Positions 15,709 to 24,525 of a stretch of DNA of 64,000 bases are shown here, piece by piece. The position numbers were made by a program, and so were the translations under genes. Within the stretch, counting starts at the first letter, position 1. Every line of letters starts with the position of its first letter. The notes beneath the pieces were generated by a model. The model was given only the letters and a program-made list of their open reading frames with translations. It was not told the DNA's origin and did no database searches. The stretch is from CAZUDI01 sp964618975. GTDB lineage: Bacteria; Desulfobacterota; Desulfomonilia; UBA1062. The stretch lies in NCBI GenBank assembly GCA_964618975.1, contig CAZUDI010000001.1, positions 1 to 64,000 of the forward strand, written 5' to 3'.

Positions 15709-17391
15709 TTAAAGGCGGGCCCCCTCCGTACAGGGGCTCACCTGACCTGATGGCGCACCGCCAATGCACACATGCAGGGAAGCCCCCGGCGGCACCATGG
15801 GCAGCGCCATGGCACCCTCGTCGACCGGGAGAACGAAAATGAAGGGCCCGCGCGTCTGCAGGCAGGTGGCCAGGTCGTCATTCCGAGGCAGGGATCCGGC
15901 CGGCAGCCCGAAACTGCGTGCGATGGCCAGGTAGTCGGTGGGCTTCTCAAAGCGCGCGGCCGTGATGCGGCCGTGATGGAAGAGCGCCTGCTGCTGGCGC
16001 ACGAGACCCAGATGACCGTTGTCTAGGATGAAGACCTTGACGTTGCACCCAAGCTCGGCCAGCGTGGCGAGTTCCTGAATATTCATGAGCAGTGAGCCAT
16101 CGCCGGTGAAACACAGGACGGTCTTGTCCGGGTGCATGAGGGCACAGCCGATGGCCGCCGGCAGGCCAAAACCCATGGTGCCGAAACCGCCCGAGGTGAT
16201 CAGCTGGCCGGCATGCTGGAAGGGAAAGGCCTGGGTCGTCCACAGCTGATGCTGGCCCACATCGGTGGTCACGAGCGTATCCGTCCCGGCCGCCTCCCCG
16301 ATGGCGGCGATGACACCCAGCGGCGCACGTTCGTCTAGCTGCGGGGGATGGGCCTGGCGGATGGTGGCGATCTCGCCTTGCCAGGAGGAGCGGCTGCGGG
16401 CAGAGACGCGCGGCACAAGCATGGCGAGCGCCGCGCGGGCGTCGGCCGTGATCGGGCAGCTCGATGGCCGAACCTTGTTGATCTCGGCCGGATCGATATC
16501 GATGTGGATCAGCTTGGCCTGGGGAGAGATCAGATCGCTCGGGCTGGTAGCGCGATCATCGAAACGGGTGCCGATGGCAATGATGCAATCGGACCTGCCC
16601 AGGATCAGGTTGGTGGCATATTCCCCATGCATCCCGGGCAGACCGAGACAGGACCTGTCCGAGGACGGAAAGACCCCCTGGGCCATGAGGGTCACAACGG
16701 CCGGGATGCAGGCCTTGTGTGCAAGATCCCGTGCGAAGGCGGCGGCGCCTGCATGCCGAACCCCGCCGCCCACATAGAGCACCGGCCGGCGGGCGGCATC
16801 GATCATGGCCGCGGCCCGCGCAATACTCCCGGCATGGGGCCTGGGGGGTGCGCCTCTTTCCCCGGGAGATGGCCACCGCTCAATGACTGTCGTCTCGAGC
16901 TGCACATCCCGGGGCACATCGATCAGCACCGGACCCTGGCGGCCGGAGGCCGCCAGGGCAAAGGCATGCGGGATCAGGTCCGTCAGCTCACGGGCCTGGC
17001 GCACGCGCACGGCGTGTTTGGTGAAACCGGACACCACCCCGCAGATATCGATCTCTTGGAAGGCATCCGTGCCGATGAGGGGGCGGGAGACCTGACCGGT
17101 GATGGCGATCAGGGGCACCGAGTCCCTGGAGGCGTCGGCAATGGCGGTCACGAGATTGGTGGCGCCCGGGCCCGAGGAGGCCAGGCAGACTGCCGGACAC
17201 CCCGTCGAGCGTGCCATGCCCTGGGCGATAAAGGCCGCTCCCTGCTCATGGCGGGCCAGGATATGGCGGATGCCCCCCCGTGAGAGGGCGTCGTAGAGCG
17301 GCAGATTGGCCCCGCCGGGGATGCCGGCCACGATGTGGATGCCCTGCCGCTCGAGGAGTTTCACAATAATTTCCGCGCCCGTCATTCGCAT
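15709..17391 (-). CDS. ilvB: Acetolactate synthase, catalytic (large) subunit
   Basis: A 560-residue thiamine-diphosphate enzyme that joins two pyruvates (or pyruvate and 2-oxobutyrate) for Val, Leu and Ile synthesis. The catalytic Glu is in R-H-E-Q-G-A-A-F. The C-terminal domain has G-D-G-S-L-L-M-N (ThDP/Mg binding) and the terminal M-V-P-P-G-A typical of biosynthetic large subunits. The length is normal. An AAGGAG site precedes the ATG. No small subunit (ilvN) or ilvC follows, since the next gene on the strand is EFR1. Upstream lie a promoter, a Leu/Val-rich leader peptide and a terminator, so regulation by attenuation is strongly suggested. Confidence 0.95.
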   Translation of the reverse strand: MRMTGAEIIVKLLERQGIHIVAGIPGGANLPLYDALSRGGIRHILARHEQGAAFIAQGMARSTGCPAVCLASSGPGATNLVTAIADASRDSVPLIAITGQVSRPLIGTDAFQEIDICGVVSGFTKHAVRVRQARELTDLIPHAFALAASGRQGPVLIDVPRDVQLETTVIERWPSPGERGAPPRPHAGSIARAAAMIDAARRPVLYVGGGVRHAGAAAFARDLAHKACIPAVVTLMAQGVFPSSDRSCLGLPGMHGEYATNLILGRSDCIIAIGTRFDDRATSPSDLISPQAKLIHIDIDPAEINKVRPSSCPITADARAALAMLVPRVSARSRSSWQGEIATIRQAHPPQLDERAPLGVIAAIGEAAGTDTLVTTDVGQHQLWTTQAFPFQHAGQLITSGGFGTMGFGLPAAIGCALMHPDKTVLCFTGDGSLLMNIQELATLAELGCNVKVFILDNGHLGLVRQQQALFHHGRITAARFEKPTDYLAIARSFGLPAGSLPRNDDLATCLQTRGPFIFVLPVDEGAMALPMVPPGASLHVCIGGAPSGQVSPCTEGARL

Positions 17392-17418
17392 ACGATGCTC
17401 CTTCTTTAGGTACGAAAT

Positions 17419-17457
17419 AAAAAGGCCCCCGCCGGACTTGCCGGCGGGGGCCTTTTT
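17419..17457 (-). terminator. Attenuator terminator before ilvB
   Basis: A 17-base stem with perfect pairing (AAAAAGGCCCCCGCCGG with its complement, 5-base loop) ends in TTTTTATTT on the minus strand. It lies between the leader peptide stop and the ilvB start, where a regulated terminator of an amino-acid attenuator belongs. Confidence 0.88.
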
Positions 17458-17475
17458 GTCTGTTTGACCCGGGCT

Positions 17476-17556
17476 TCAGCCGGCAGTCCGCATCCCCCTG
17501 AGAACGACCAGAAGCAGTGCTGCGCCAAGCTGAAGGTTGGGTACGTAATTATTCAT
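17476..17556 (-). CDS. Branched-chain amino-acid leader peptide (ilv attenuator)
   Basis: A 26-codon frame opening M-N-N-Y-V-P and carrying the run A-L-L-L-V-V-L-R near its end: four Leu and two Val codons within six or seven positions. It is followed 19 bases after its stop by the strong terminator before ilvB. This is the layout of leader peptides such as IlvL/IvbL, in which ribosome stalling at scarce Leu or Val tRNA prevents the terminator from forming. The predicted promoter would begin the transcript almost at the ATG, so the peptide may be translated without a leader. The antiterminator pairing was not computed. Confidence 0.75.
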   Translation of the reverse strand: MNNYVPNLQLGAALLLVVLRGMRTAG

Positions 17557-17563
17557 GCAATGC

Positions 17564-17592
17564 ACCATACGCAACGGTAGCGGATTTGTCAA
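17564..17592 (-). promoter_or_regulatory. sigma70 promoter of the ilvB attenuator operon
   Basis: On the minus strand TTGACA is followed by exactly 17 bases and TATGGT, close to the sigma70 consensus. The transcript would start at or just before the leader-peptide ATG (17556). A dispersed repeat lies immediately upstream. Confidence 0.7.
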
Positions 17593-17604
17593 AGGTTTTG
17601 ATTC

Positions 17605-17687
17605 TCAATCGCTTGCGGGGCAAATTCCCTTAGCACTTGCTGCGGCGGGGAGGGCCCGGCCTCTGTGTGGGTTCTTACCCATGATTC
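17605..17687 (+). repeat. Intergenic dispersed repeat, copy 4 (forward)
   Basis: Carries TCAATCGCTTGCGGGGCAAA, TTCCCTTAGCACTTGCTGCG and ends TTCTTACCCATGATTC. It sits just upstream of the ilvB promoter. Confidence 0.65.
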
Positions 17688-17725
17688 ACCGGGGGTCGCC
17701 CCTGCTCCTTGCGATCTTAGGGGGT

Positions 17726-17762
17726 GCCAGGGCTTGCACCGGGGTTCATCCTCATGATTGAA
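17726..17762 (+). repeat. Half copy of the dispersed repeat (forward right end)
   Basis: Only the right half is clear: CCAGGGCTTGCACCGGGGTT followed by CATCCTCATGATTGA. It follows copy 4 directly, giving a tandem arrangement. Confidence 0.6.
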
Positions 17763-17785
17763 GGCCCTCTCGTTGAGCTTCCCCT

Positions 17786-18580
17786 TCAGACGGGCTCCCG
17801 CAGGTCCCTGGTGGTGAGTGTGCCCTGTTTGTACGTAAGCTCCATCAGATCATGCGCCACGATGACGGGACCCCCGTACTCCATCGCACACAGGGAGCGC
17901 ATATCATGCCCCTCGCAGTCCGGGTAGAGATGGGTCAGCACCACGGCCCGCACCCCGGCCAACGCGGCCACGCGCCCGGCCTCGGCGGCGCTGAGGTGTC
18001 CTGGAATTTCGCCCTGAGGAAATGAGGCCTCGATTATGAGCAGTGAGGCCTCTCGGGCAACCTGCACGAGACCCTCGCAAAAGGCGGTGTCACCGGAAAA
18101 AACGTATGTCTTTCCCTCTGAAGCCAGTCGGTAGGCCACGGCAGGCAGATCGCGATGCTCCACGCCTGCCGCCTCGATCGTGAAGGCGCCCAGGGATAAG
18201 GTCTCCCGGGAAACTTCGGTGATCTCGAGAGGGTAACCCCGGGGTTCGATCCAGCGGTATACCTGTCCGAGCGCGGAAACAAAACGCTTAAGTCCGGCCG
18301 GTCCGACGATCACCAGAGGGGCCGTTCGCTGCCAGCCCGGGGTGTAGTTCAGGGCGAAGAGCAGGGCCACCAGGTCCAGGGAGTGATCGGGATGGATATG
18401 GGTGAGCAGCACGGCGTCGATCGCACGGTAGTCCACCCCGGCCATGGCCATGCGCTGCAGGGTGCCGCTGCCGCAGTCCACGAGGATGCGGGTCTCCCGG
18501 GCCTCGACAACGGCCCCAGAGGCTCCCCGTTCCTTTACCGGCACACAGGTACCCGTTCCCAGCAGAATGATCCTCGGCAT
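17786..18580 (-). CDS. MBL-fold metallohydrolase, RNase Z-like
   Basis: A 264-residue metallo-beta-lactamase-fold protein. It has the metal motif T-H-I-H-P-D-H near residue 61, an Asp metal ligand in F-S-G-D-T-A-F, and a C-terminal L-T-H-L-Y-P His. The overall pattern resembles the RNase Z / arylsulfatase-like branch, though the flexible exosite arm of true tRNase Z is not evident. It may hydrolyse a phosphodiester or another ester; the substrate is not predictable. Confidence 0.87.
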   Translation of the reverse strand: MPRIILLGTGTCVPVKERGASGAVVEARETRILVDCGSGTLQRMAMAGVDYRAIDAVLLTHIHPDHSLDLVALLFALNYTPGWQRTAPLVIVGPAGLKRFVSALGQVYRWIEPRGYPLEITEVSRETLSLGAFTIEAAGVEHRDLPAVAYRLASEGKTYVFSGDTAFCEGLVQVAREASLLIIEASFPQGEIPGHLSAAEAGRVAALAGVRAVVLTHLYPDCEGHDMRSLCAMEYGGPVIVAHDLMELTYKQGTLTTRDLREPV

Positions 18581-18943
18581 ATGCGTCTTCCTCCCCGGAG
18601 TTCAAATATGCAACCACCTGAAGATGGTGCTCGCAGTATATGCGCCGGCCCGACGGTGCGCAACCGGGGGAATCGTCGCCCGGGGAAATACCACTTTCAG
18701 ACCATTGATTTCACCATGCTTGTATCCCGGGGCTCCCACACGACAACGCTTATGGAAGATGCTTGGGCGTTACAGCGGCGACTTGACTTTCAGTGGACGA
18801 AACTTACATTCTTCTCTACCATACCGAGCTAACGTCTCCGTCAGGGGACCCTGTTATGGAATGCAGCCTTCAGAGCCACATACCTCAGTGACACCGAATA
18901 AGCACATATTATTTATGGAATACATACAGATAGGGAGTGGGTT
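18581..18943. other. Intergenic region with a possible promoter
   Basis: Separates the divergent MBL gene and the PEP-CTERM-like gene. A possible sigma70 promoter (TTGACT, 16 bases, TACATT; 18783-18810) points to the plus-strand gene and would give a leader of about 125 bases. No RNA gene or riboswitch was recognised. Confidence 0.4.
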
Positions 18944-19528
18944 GTGATCAAGTCGTATATGCTGTTTCTGCTGGGCATGACATATTTCGTTGTAACCTTG
19001 CCCCCCCCGGGGGCTGCCTGTGTGATGCGGATGGTGCCGGGCATGCCAGTAGAAGCATCCCTTAAGCCTGGCCGGGCCGACACTGATCCCGCTAAGCAGG
19101 CTGTGGAGATCACTCCATCAATCCCATGGGCCTACGACATCTCGCGGGATCATGGCGGATGTCTGTCCCAGGCATCAGTGTATCCCCGGCAGGTCCATCC
19201 CGACCTGTTTGCCCCTTCTACGTCCGGGAACCCGGCGCCGGCCTCGCACCCCCATCTCTACCCGGCTGCCCAATCGGCGGCCATCGTTCTGCTCGGTTCG
19301 GGTCTCATCGGTCTGTCGGGATTCATCCGGCGCCCGGTGCCATCCCCCTTGAACAACAGGGATCTCAAACGGTCGGCAGACGGCATCCTGACCCGTGCGA
19401 ACACCGCCGGCGACCAAAGTCCCGTATATGTCGCAAGCGGGGAGGAGTGCACCCTCAACCACTTAGGGCCGCATCTCCGGCCGCTGGCGACCGAGAGGGA
19501 ATTTATGGGGCGTCCCCGGGGAATATAA
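18944..19528 (+). CDS. Small exported protein with a PEP-CTERM-like anchor segment
   Basis: A 194-residue protein starting at a GTG preceded by GGGAG. It has an N-terminal signal-like hydrophobic stretch (about residues 4-20, ending near A-A-C). Near residues 110-130 is A-A-I-V-L-L-G-S-G-L-I-G-L-S-G-F-I-R-R, the hydrophobic-plus-Arg pattern of PEP-CTERM/exosortase sorting tails. In ordinary family members the protein ends there; here about 65 more hydrophilic residues follow and the P-E-P triplet is not clear. It is either an unusual member, a protein with an internal helix, or a decayed gene. No exosortase gene is in the window. Confidence 0.5.
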   Translation: MIKSYMLFLLGMTYFVVTLPPPGAACVMRMVPGMPVEASLKPGRADTDPAKQAVEITPSIPWAYDISRDHGGCLSQASVYPRQVHPDLFAPSTSGNPAPASHPHLYPAAQSAAIVLLGSGLIGLSGFIRRPVPSPLNNRDLKRSADGILTRANTAGDQSPVYVASGEECTLNHLGPHLRPLATEREFMGRPRGI

Positions 19529-19563
19529 TCCTCATTCCAACGCTTCCTGCTCACACAAAGGGA

Positions 19564-19601
19564 GGACCGGGACGGCACCCTGCAGGGTGCCGTCCCGGTC
19601 C
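19564..19601. terminator. Strong hairpin between convergent genes
   Basis: Perfect 17-base inverted repeat (GGACCGGGACGGCACCC with its complement) around a TGCA loop, between the stops of two convergent genes. The T-run is short (CTT) on the plus side, so it may act as a bidirectional stop without a long U tract. Confidence 0.75.
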
Positions 19602-19623
19602 TTAGGCAGTGGTGACTTCCTGT

Positions 19624-20064
19624 TTAGAGATAGCGACAATTACCGCCACGCCCCCCGCGATTGTTGTACACCTGCCGCGGCTGCCATTCGGGGGATACCT
19701 TCTTGGCCTTGAGGTCATGCTCGATCCTGGCCTCATCCATGCGGGCTCTGAGCTGGCTGATCTCCCTCTGCAGGGCCCTGGCCTGTTGGGCATCGGGCTC
19801 GGCGGAACGCATGACCTCGGCCAGGGCTCCGCGTTTCTCCCACAGCTGGTCCCTCAGGGCCGCGATTTCTTGCCGGAAGCTGGCGCTCAGTTCCCTGAGC
19901 TGACTTAGCTGCTCGTCCGTCAGGTTGCTGTCAGTAAGGGCCTGACAGCCCTGGCAGTACGTATACCCGGCCCTTTGCTCCCATCTTGGACCGTGGGCAA
20001 ACAGCGGAACCGACATCAGCCCTACCATCAGCAGTATCCCGATCATCGCTCCTGTCTTCTTCAT
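19624..20064 (-). CDS. Spy/CpxP-like periplasmic helical protein
   Basis: A 146-residue secreted protein. The signal peptide (about residues 1-23) ends near L-F-A-H. The mature part is long amphipathic helix with L-T-D-E-Q-L-S-Q-L and R-x-x-R-A-R-M-type spacing, as in the Spy/CpxP/ZraP group of periplasmic chaperones and heavy-metal sensors. A C-Q-G-C pair near residue 40 and a Gly/Arg-rich tail ending in a Cys are extra. It may sense metal or envelope stress; this is inferred from the family. Confidence 0.78.
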   Translation of the reverse strand: MKKTGAMIGILLMVGLMSVPLFAHGPRWEQRAGYTYCQGCQALTDSNLTDEQLSQLRELSASFRQEIAALRDQLWEKRGALAEVMRSAEPDAQQARALQREISQLRARMDEARIEHDLKAKKVSPEWQPRQVYNNRGGRGGNCRYL

Positions 20065-20454
20065 GAATCTCTCCTTTCTCGCGTATTTTCATTTAGCATG
20101 GGAACGATCCCCCGCACCCGGCCCCGAAAACTCTTGAGACCTCAAGCGGCGGGGAAGGCATCCCTCTAAGCCTTTAGAGCAACCGGCATGCCATCATGGG
20201 CCATCAAGCCCCAGACTTGTCCATCAAATCGTTTTTCAAGAGGTTATTGTCTGAGATCCCTCACTGCCGCCCCTGGCCGTTACGGGCGCATGTACAGAAT
20301 ATATGCAGAGGTGCTGCCCAGGCTGTATGAATAATAGCCAGGCGAGGTGCACCCGATGCCGGTTACAACCACGGATCCAAACATCCTCGGCGGGGGGGTG
20401 TCTGCCGCACAGGCTTAACGTCCTGCGGAATCATCGACCCACAGGTCACGCTGC

Positions 20455-20510
20455 ATGGGAATGAATCCCGGGGACAGCCCGCCCCCCTCCTGAAGGGCTT
20501 GATCGCTTGG
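20455..20510 (-). repeat. Half copy of the dispersed repeat (reverse)
   Basis: Shows ATGGGAATGAATCCCGGGGA and CAGCCC as in the reverse left end; the core is degraded. Confidence 0.55.
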
Positions 20511-20527
20511 AAACGTGGCATCAAACA

Positions 20528-20612
20528 AATCATGGTATGAATCCCAAGGCAAGCCTAAGGCCCCGGCTTTTAGCTGCAAGTAGCGGGAAATTCTCCCCTC
20601 AGGTCATTAATG
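20528..20612 (-). repeat. Intergenic dispersed repeat, copy 5 (reverse)
   Basis: Reverse copy with ATCATGGTATGAATCCCAAG, GCAAGCCTAAGGCC, AGCTGCAAGTAGCGGGAAA and CCCCTCAGGTCATTAATG. Confidence 0.75.
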
Positions 20613-20756
20613 ATTCCAAGGTGTGCGGCCGATAGCGAACATATATATAAACATGAAGCTATATGAAATCATTGATAAGCCCGACACTGAGCTGGCGGGG
20701 AAGGCCTCTTCCTCCCGGATGCCTCCCGTGCAGGCATCCCCGCCACGGGGGGGCGC

Positions 20757-22157
20757 ATGAACAACCTCGCCGTGCCGGTGGCGATGATGGCCAGTGTCAC
20801 GGGCTTCGTGGGCACCTACCACCTGCTCATCTACCTGCAGCGACCCCAGTTCCGCATACACCTGAGCTTCGCCCTGACCTGCCTCGGCATGCTCTGCTAT
20901 GACATCTTCTGCGTGGGTCTGTACAACTCCACCTCGACCCTCCAGGGGGCCTTCTGGCAGCGCCTGCAGGTATCCTCCCTCTCTCTGACCGGGATTCTCT
21001 TCGTGTGGTTCATGTGCGAATACATCGCATTGAAATCTCGTAAATTCCTCATCCTGATCTCGATCTTTCTGGCCATCACGGCGGTCTTCGGGATCATCGA
21101 CCGCAGCGGCCTGGCCTGGCGGGTCGATCTGCCGGCGGTCAAGCAGGTCAACCTGCCTTATGCGGGGTCAATCACCTACCATGAGGTATCGGCCGGCATC
21201 ATCACGGAGCTGCAACATTTCGTCGGGGTGGCGCTCATCATCTATATGCTCCTTATCACCGTTAGATATTACCGGTCAGGCAACCGCAGGAGGGCCCGCC
21301 CTCTCTTCATCGCCCTGATCATCCTCTTTGCCGGCATAGTAAACGACGCCTGCGTCAACGGCCAGATGCTGCAGTCCGTGTACGCCGTCGAATACGCCTA
21401 TCTGGGCATCATGCTTGTCATGACCCATACCCTCTCCCAGGAGGTGGTGGAGGCCGCCCTCATGAAGGAGACCCTCAGCGAGCGGGAGGAAGAAATCCGT
21501 GCCCTCAACGCGCGGCTCGAACTGCGTGTCAAGGAACGCACCGACGAGCTCCAGCAGACCCTGGAAAAACTCTTCGAGGCCAATCAGGTGCTTGAAACCC
21601 TCAGTACGGTGGATGGACTTACCGGCGTCAAGAACCGTCGCTATTTCGACGAGAAGTATGCCGTGGAATGGAAACGTGCCCGGAGGGATCGCCAAAGCCT
21701 GTCGATTGTCATGATCGATATCGATCATTTCAAGAAGATCAACGACCGCTACGGACATCTGGCCGGAGACGACTATCTGCGGGCCATGGCCCGGACCATC
21801 AAGGGCATTGTGAAGCGGCCGGCGGATGCCGTCGCACGCTATGGGGGTGAGGAATTTTCCGTAATCCTGCCCAACACCGCATCCGAGGGCGCCACCCATG
21901 TGGCCGAATCCCTGCGCCAGGCGATCGAGAAAATGCACATCTCACACGAGGGACACTCCGTGCAGGCCACCGTGAGCATCGGCGTGGCGGCCCTTGTCCC
22001 CACCGTGAACCTTCCGCCCGACATCATCATCTCCTGTGCCGACCACGCCATGTACGAGGCCAAACGCAAGGGTCGCAACCGTGTGTGCACCTATGCGGAC
22101 CAGACCACCCGGCAGGCCTCCGGCCACCCCGGGCATGATCGCACCCCCCGGAAATGA
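20757..22157 (+). CDS. Membrane-bound diguanylate cyclase (GGDEF)
   Basis: A 466-residue protein. The N-terminal half has about seven hydrophobic helices (near 8-26, 36-54, 72-92, 97-112, 155-172, 184-202 and 208-226), a sensor region I cannot assign to a named family. A charged coiled-coil linker (about 232-275) leads to a GGDEF domain with L-T-G-V-K-N-R-R-Y-F and the active motif R-Y-G-G-E-E-F. The inhibitory RxxD site (R-P-A-D) lies at its standard distance upstream, so product feedback is expected. It makes cyclic di-GMP from GTP. No EAL domain is present. Confidence 0.93.
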   Translation: MNNLAVPVAMMASVTGFVGTYHLLIYLQRPQFRIHLSFALTCLGMLCYDIFCVGLYNSTSTLQGAFWQRLQVSSLSLTGILFVWFMCEYIALKSRKFLILISIFLAITAVFGIIDRSGLAWRVDLPAVKQVNLPYAGSITYHEVSAGIITELQHFVGVALIIYMLLITVRYYRSGNRRRARPLFIALIILFAGIVNDACVNGQMLQSVYAVEYAYLGIMLVMTHTLSQEVVEAALMKETLSEREEEIRALNARLELRVKERTDELQQTLEKLFEANQVLETLSTVDGLTGVKNRRYFDEKYAVEWKRARRDRQSLSIVMIDIDHFKKINDRYGHLAGDDYLRAMARTIKGIVKRPADAVARYGGEEFSVILPNTASEGATHVAESLRQAIEKMHISHEGHSVQATVSIGVAALVPTVNLPPDIIISCADHAMYEAKRKGRNRVCTYADQTTRQASGHPGHDRTPRK

Positions 22158-22522
22158 GACCGTGCACGCCCCCCCTCGGGCACCAGGCCAAGGCAGGGTC
22201 CCCGCAGACAGTCAGGCCCCAGATGGGAAACGTGCGCCTTAGGGGCTGAGGCCCACCGCATGAAGGGTGCCCCGGCCTTCGACATTCCAAGAAGCGCGCA
22301 CCTTGGCGTCTTGATGAACCTCAACATTCCTGCAGCATAATTTAAAATGTCCTGGATACCCGTTGGGTGGCTCTTGATGCAGACCAGCGGTCACTTGTTC
22401 CTGATGTGCCTGGATTTGACGGGGTGCAGCCACTTGTCCTTGTTGCTTCAGCGTGTACTTGGACGGCTGATCATGCAGACGGATTCCTGAAAACTGTCTG
22501 CCCCCGTTGAAGATCGGGCCAT
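22158..22522. other. Intergenic region between convergent genes
   Basis: I see no gene, repeat copy or clear terminator in this stretch, which separates the convergent cyclase and small cysteine-protein genes. Confidence 0.4.
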
Positions 22523-22921
22523 TCAGTGAAAGGTGGGCTGCTTGTCATCCTTCAGGGAGCGGGTCCCGATCCGGGTGCGTTGAACGGTCCGGGGGGTTTG
22601 CACCAGGGGGAAGAGTCCCACCGGGTCGAATCCCAGGGCGGTCATGAAATTCGCCAGTTTGAATTGGCAGGCAAGACAAAGCGCTGTCTTGTAGTTGAAT
22701 TCGGTGCTGTTGGGGTCGATGTTTCCATCACAGAAGTAGCACCCCCGGCGCGCCTCATCGAACAGGGCCGCGATCTTTTCAAATACCGTCAACTCGGTGT
22801 CGTGGTCCATCTGCTCGGGCATCTCTTCCAGCATGAGGCCCCAGCGGATCTCCTGCAGGATGGCTTCCAGTTGTTCCTCGCCTATAACCAGAGGGTTGGG
22901 TTGGGTTCCTTTGCTACACAT
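22523..22921 (-). CDS. Small two-CxxC hypothetical protein
   Basis: A 132-residue soluble protein with an acidic helical N-terminal half, then two C-x-x-C pairs (C-Y-F-C-D-G and C-L-A-C-Q) about 25 residues apart, a zinc-ribbon-like arrangement. An AGGAGGTC site 5 bases before the ATG at 22921 rejects the longer frame from 22993. I do not recognise a family. Confidence 0.65.
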   Translation of the reverse strand: MCSKGTQPNPLVIGEEQLEAILQEIRWGLMLEEMPEQMDHDTELTVFEKIAALFDEARRGCYFCDGNIDPNSTEFNYKTALCLACQFKLANFMTALGFDPVGLFPLVQTPRTVQRTRIGTRSLKDDKQPTFH

Positions 22922-23083
22922 GTCATGACCTCCTCTCCCATCTGCATGCATGGCAATCGACGTCCGTTCCTGCCACAGGCCCATGAGCGTCACAGTTATT
23001 GTTTATAATACATTGCATTCTCACAATGCCAATATGTGACGCTGCACTTTCTTGTCTCCAGCCCACATAATGACCCGTCAGGC

Positions 23084-24157
23084 TTAACGACACTCGGGTG
23101 GATGCAGCAGCACCACATGCGAGATACCCCAGATGCTGCGATCGACGAAGAAGTCGTCCAGACAGGCCAGCATGAACCCGCCCCGTGGCGACTGCCCGTC
23201 CATCTCGGTCAGGATGAGCATGTTGTCACCGCCTTTGGTCCCAAAGATCTCGCGGGCCGAAAACAGGCTGCGATAGCCGTCGCAGGACACGAAGAGCACA
23301 TAGTCGTCGAGGCCTACCTGCGGAAAATTTTTGCGGATGAAGGGGCCCAGCCCGTAGCCCTTTACCTTTGAGATGCTGTCGAATCCGTGACCGTGCCCCA
23401 GGCGCACCCAGTCGTTGGAGGTCCGCAGCGCAATCCCCTCCAGATTCAGTTCCCGTTCGCGGTCGCCTTCGATCCCGATGAGCCTGTCTGCAGAACAGTC
23501 GAGACCCTTCTGGCGCTGCGGCAGGAGGGTCTCCGGGATGGACGGGATCCACAGCGTCATGCACACCACGTCGTCCAGGAAGCGCCCGGTATCCGCATCG
23601 CGCGGGGCGATCAGCTTCAGACCGCGCACCTCCCCCGTGCGGAGATTCTTGCGGTACGCATCGGGCCGCGTGCTGGGCAGCAGCGGTGACCCACTGTAGG
23701 CCAGGGTGACCGGGAGGCAGTCGTCGGTGTAGATGAGCTCGTTGTAGGTGAAATGACTCTGAGCCCCGGATGTGTTGGTGAAGGTTACCATGAAGTCCGT
23801 GGGGTTGTTCATCTGGCGGCCCTCGGGATAGGCCGGGGCGATCCCTTCCAGGATATTGAAGACCGGGATGCCCACATAGATATAGGCCCCCTCGTAGCCA
23901 CCCTCGGGGGCGAGTTCCCGCGTGCGGATCCTTGTGGTGGCAAAGGCGCGCAGGGCCGAACTTCCCAGATCACAGGACTTTTGCACCTGCCCGTCGATCG
24001 AGAGTTGGCAGCCCCGCGGGACCATCTGGGCCAGGGCAATGGGTGTGGCGCCGGTGACGGTTACGGCATTGTAGTAGTCCCGGTGGGCGGTGCGGTAACA
24101 GAGGAACAGCGCCACGGCCAGGGCCACAAGGTAGATGAGCACGGCTCGAAGCTTCAT
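23084..24157 (-). CDS. Exported protein with sulfite-oxidase-like molybdopterin fold (probable)
   Basis: A 357-residue protein with an N-terminal signal or anchor helix (about residues 5-22). Two segments resemble the Mo-cofactor-binding fold of the sulfite oxidase superfamily: one with G-I-P-V-F-N-I-L-E and G-L-K-L-I-A-P-R-D-A-D, and a second with V-L-F-V-S-C-D-G-Y-R-S-L-F-S and I-S-H-V-V-L. Such DGY-x-x-L-F strands occur in periplasmic molybdopterin proteins, but the match is weak and by eye. A cofactor-ligating Cys is not certain. The divergent neighbour is xdhC, which handles molybdenum cofactor. An AAAGGAG site precedes the ATG at 24157. Confidence 0.5.
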   Translation of the reverse strand: MKLRAVLIYLVALAVALFLCYRTAHRDYYNAVTVTGATPIALAQMVPRGCQLSIDGQVQKSCDLGSSALRAFATTRIRTRELAPEGGYEGAYIYVGIPVFNILEGIAPAYPEGRQMNNPTDFMVTFTNTSGAQSHFTYNELIYTDDCLPVTLAYSGSPLLPSTRPDAYRKNLRTGEVRGLKLIAPRDADTGRFLDDVVCMTLWIPSIPETLLPQRQKGLDCSADRLIGIEGDRERELNLEGIALRTSNDWVRLGHGHGFDSISKVKGYGLGPFIRKNFPQVGLDDYVLFVSCDGYRSLFSAREIFGTKGGDNMLILTEMDGQSPRGGFMLACLDDFFVDRSIWGISHVVLLHPPECR

Positions 24158-24525
24158 GGTGATCTCCTTTCCGGTATCGGGGGCCTTCCGGCTTGTGCAC
24201 CTCGATGCCCCAACGAGATTGTGTATAATCGTGTATATTATTCCCCTTGACGCACGCAACCGCAAAAGACCTGATCGCAGAAGGGTGCCGGCCGGACACC
24301 TTCTGTGCAAGCAGTCGTTTTCTGTGATTGCCTCGATTGCCAATGAGATGGCCATTCCCTCGGCAATTGAGGACTCAAGGAGGGTCCCGCGCCCTTCAGG
24401 TACATCCCCCTGATCCGGCAGGTAAATGTCTCCAGGTTGTTTCTGGCTTTGTGAACTTGGATGGAGCAACTGCACGTCTTGCCGACTCACAAGAAGCCTC
24501 TTTGTGGCGCCCGATACACATCCGA

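Larger units (their letters stand above)
20065..20756. other. Long intergenic region with repeat copies
   Basis: Nearly 700 bases with no credible gene, between divergently transcribed genes. It holds one half and one near-full reverse copy of the dispersed repeat (20455-20612). A short GACCTCAAGCGGCGGGGAA match to the repeat core lies near 20129. Confidence 0.5.
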
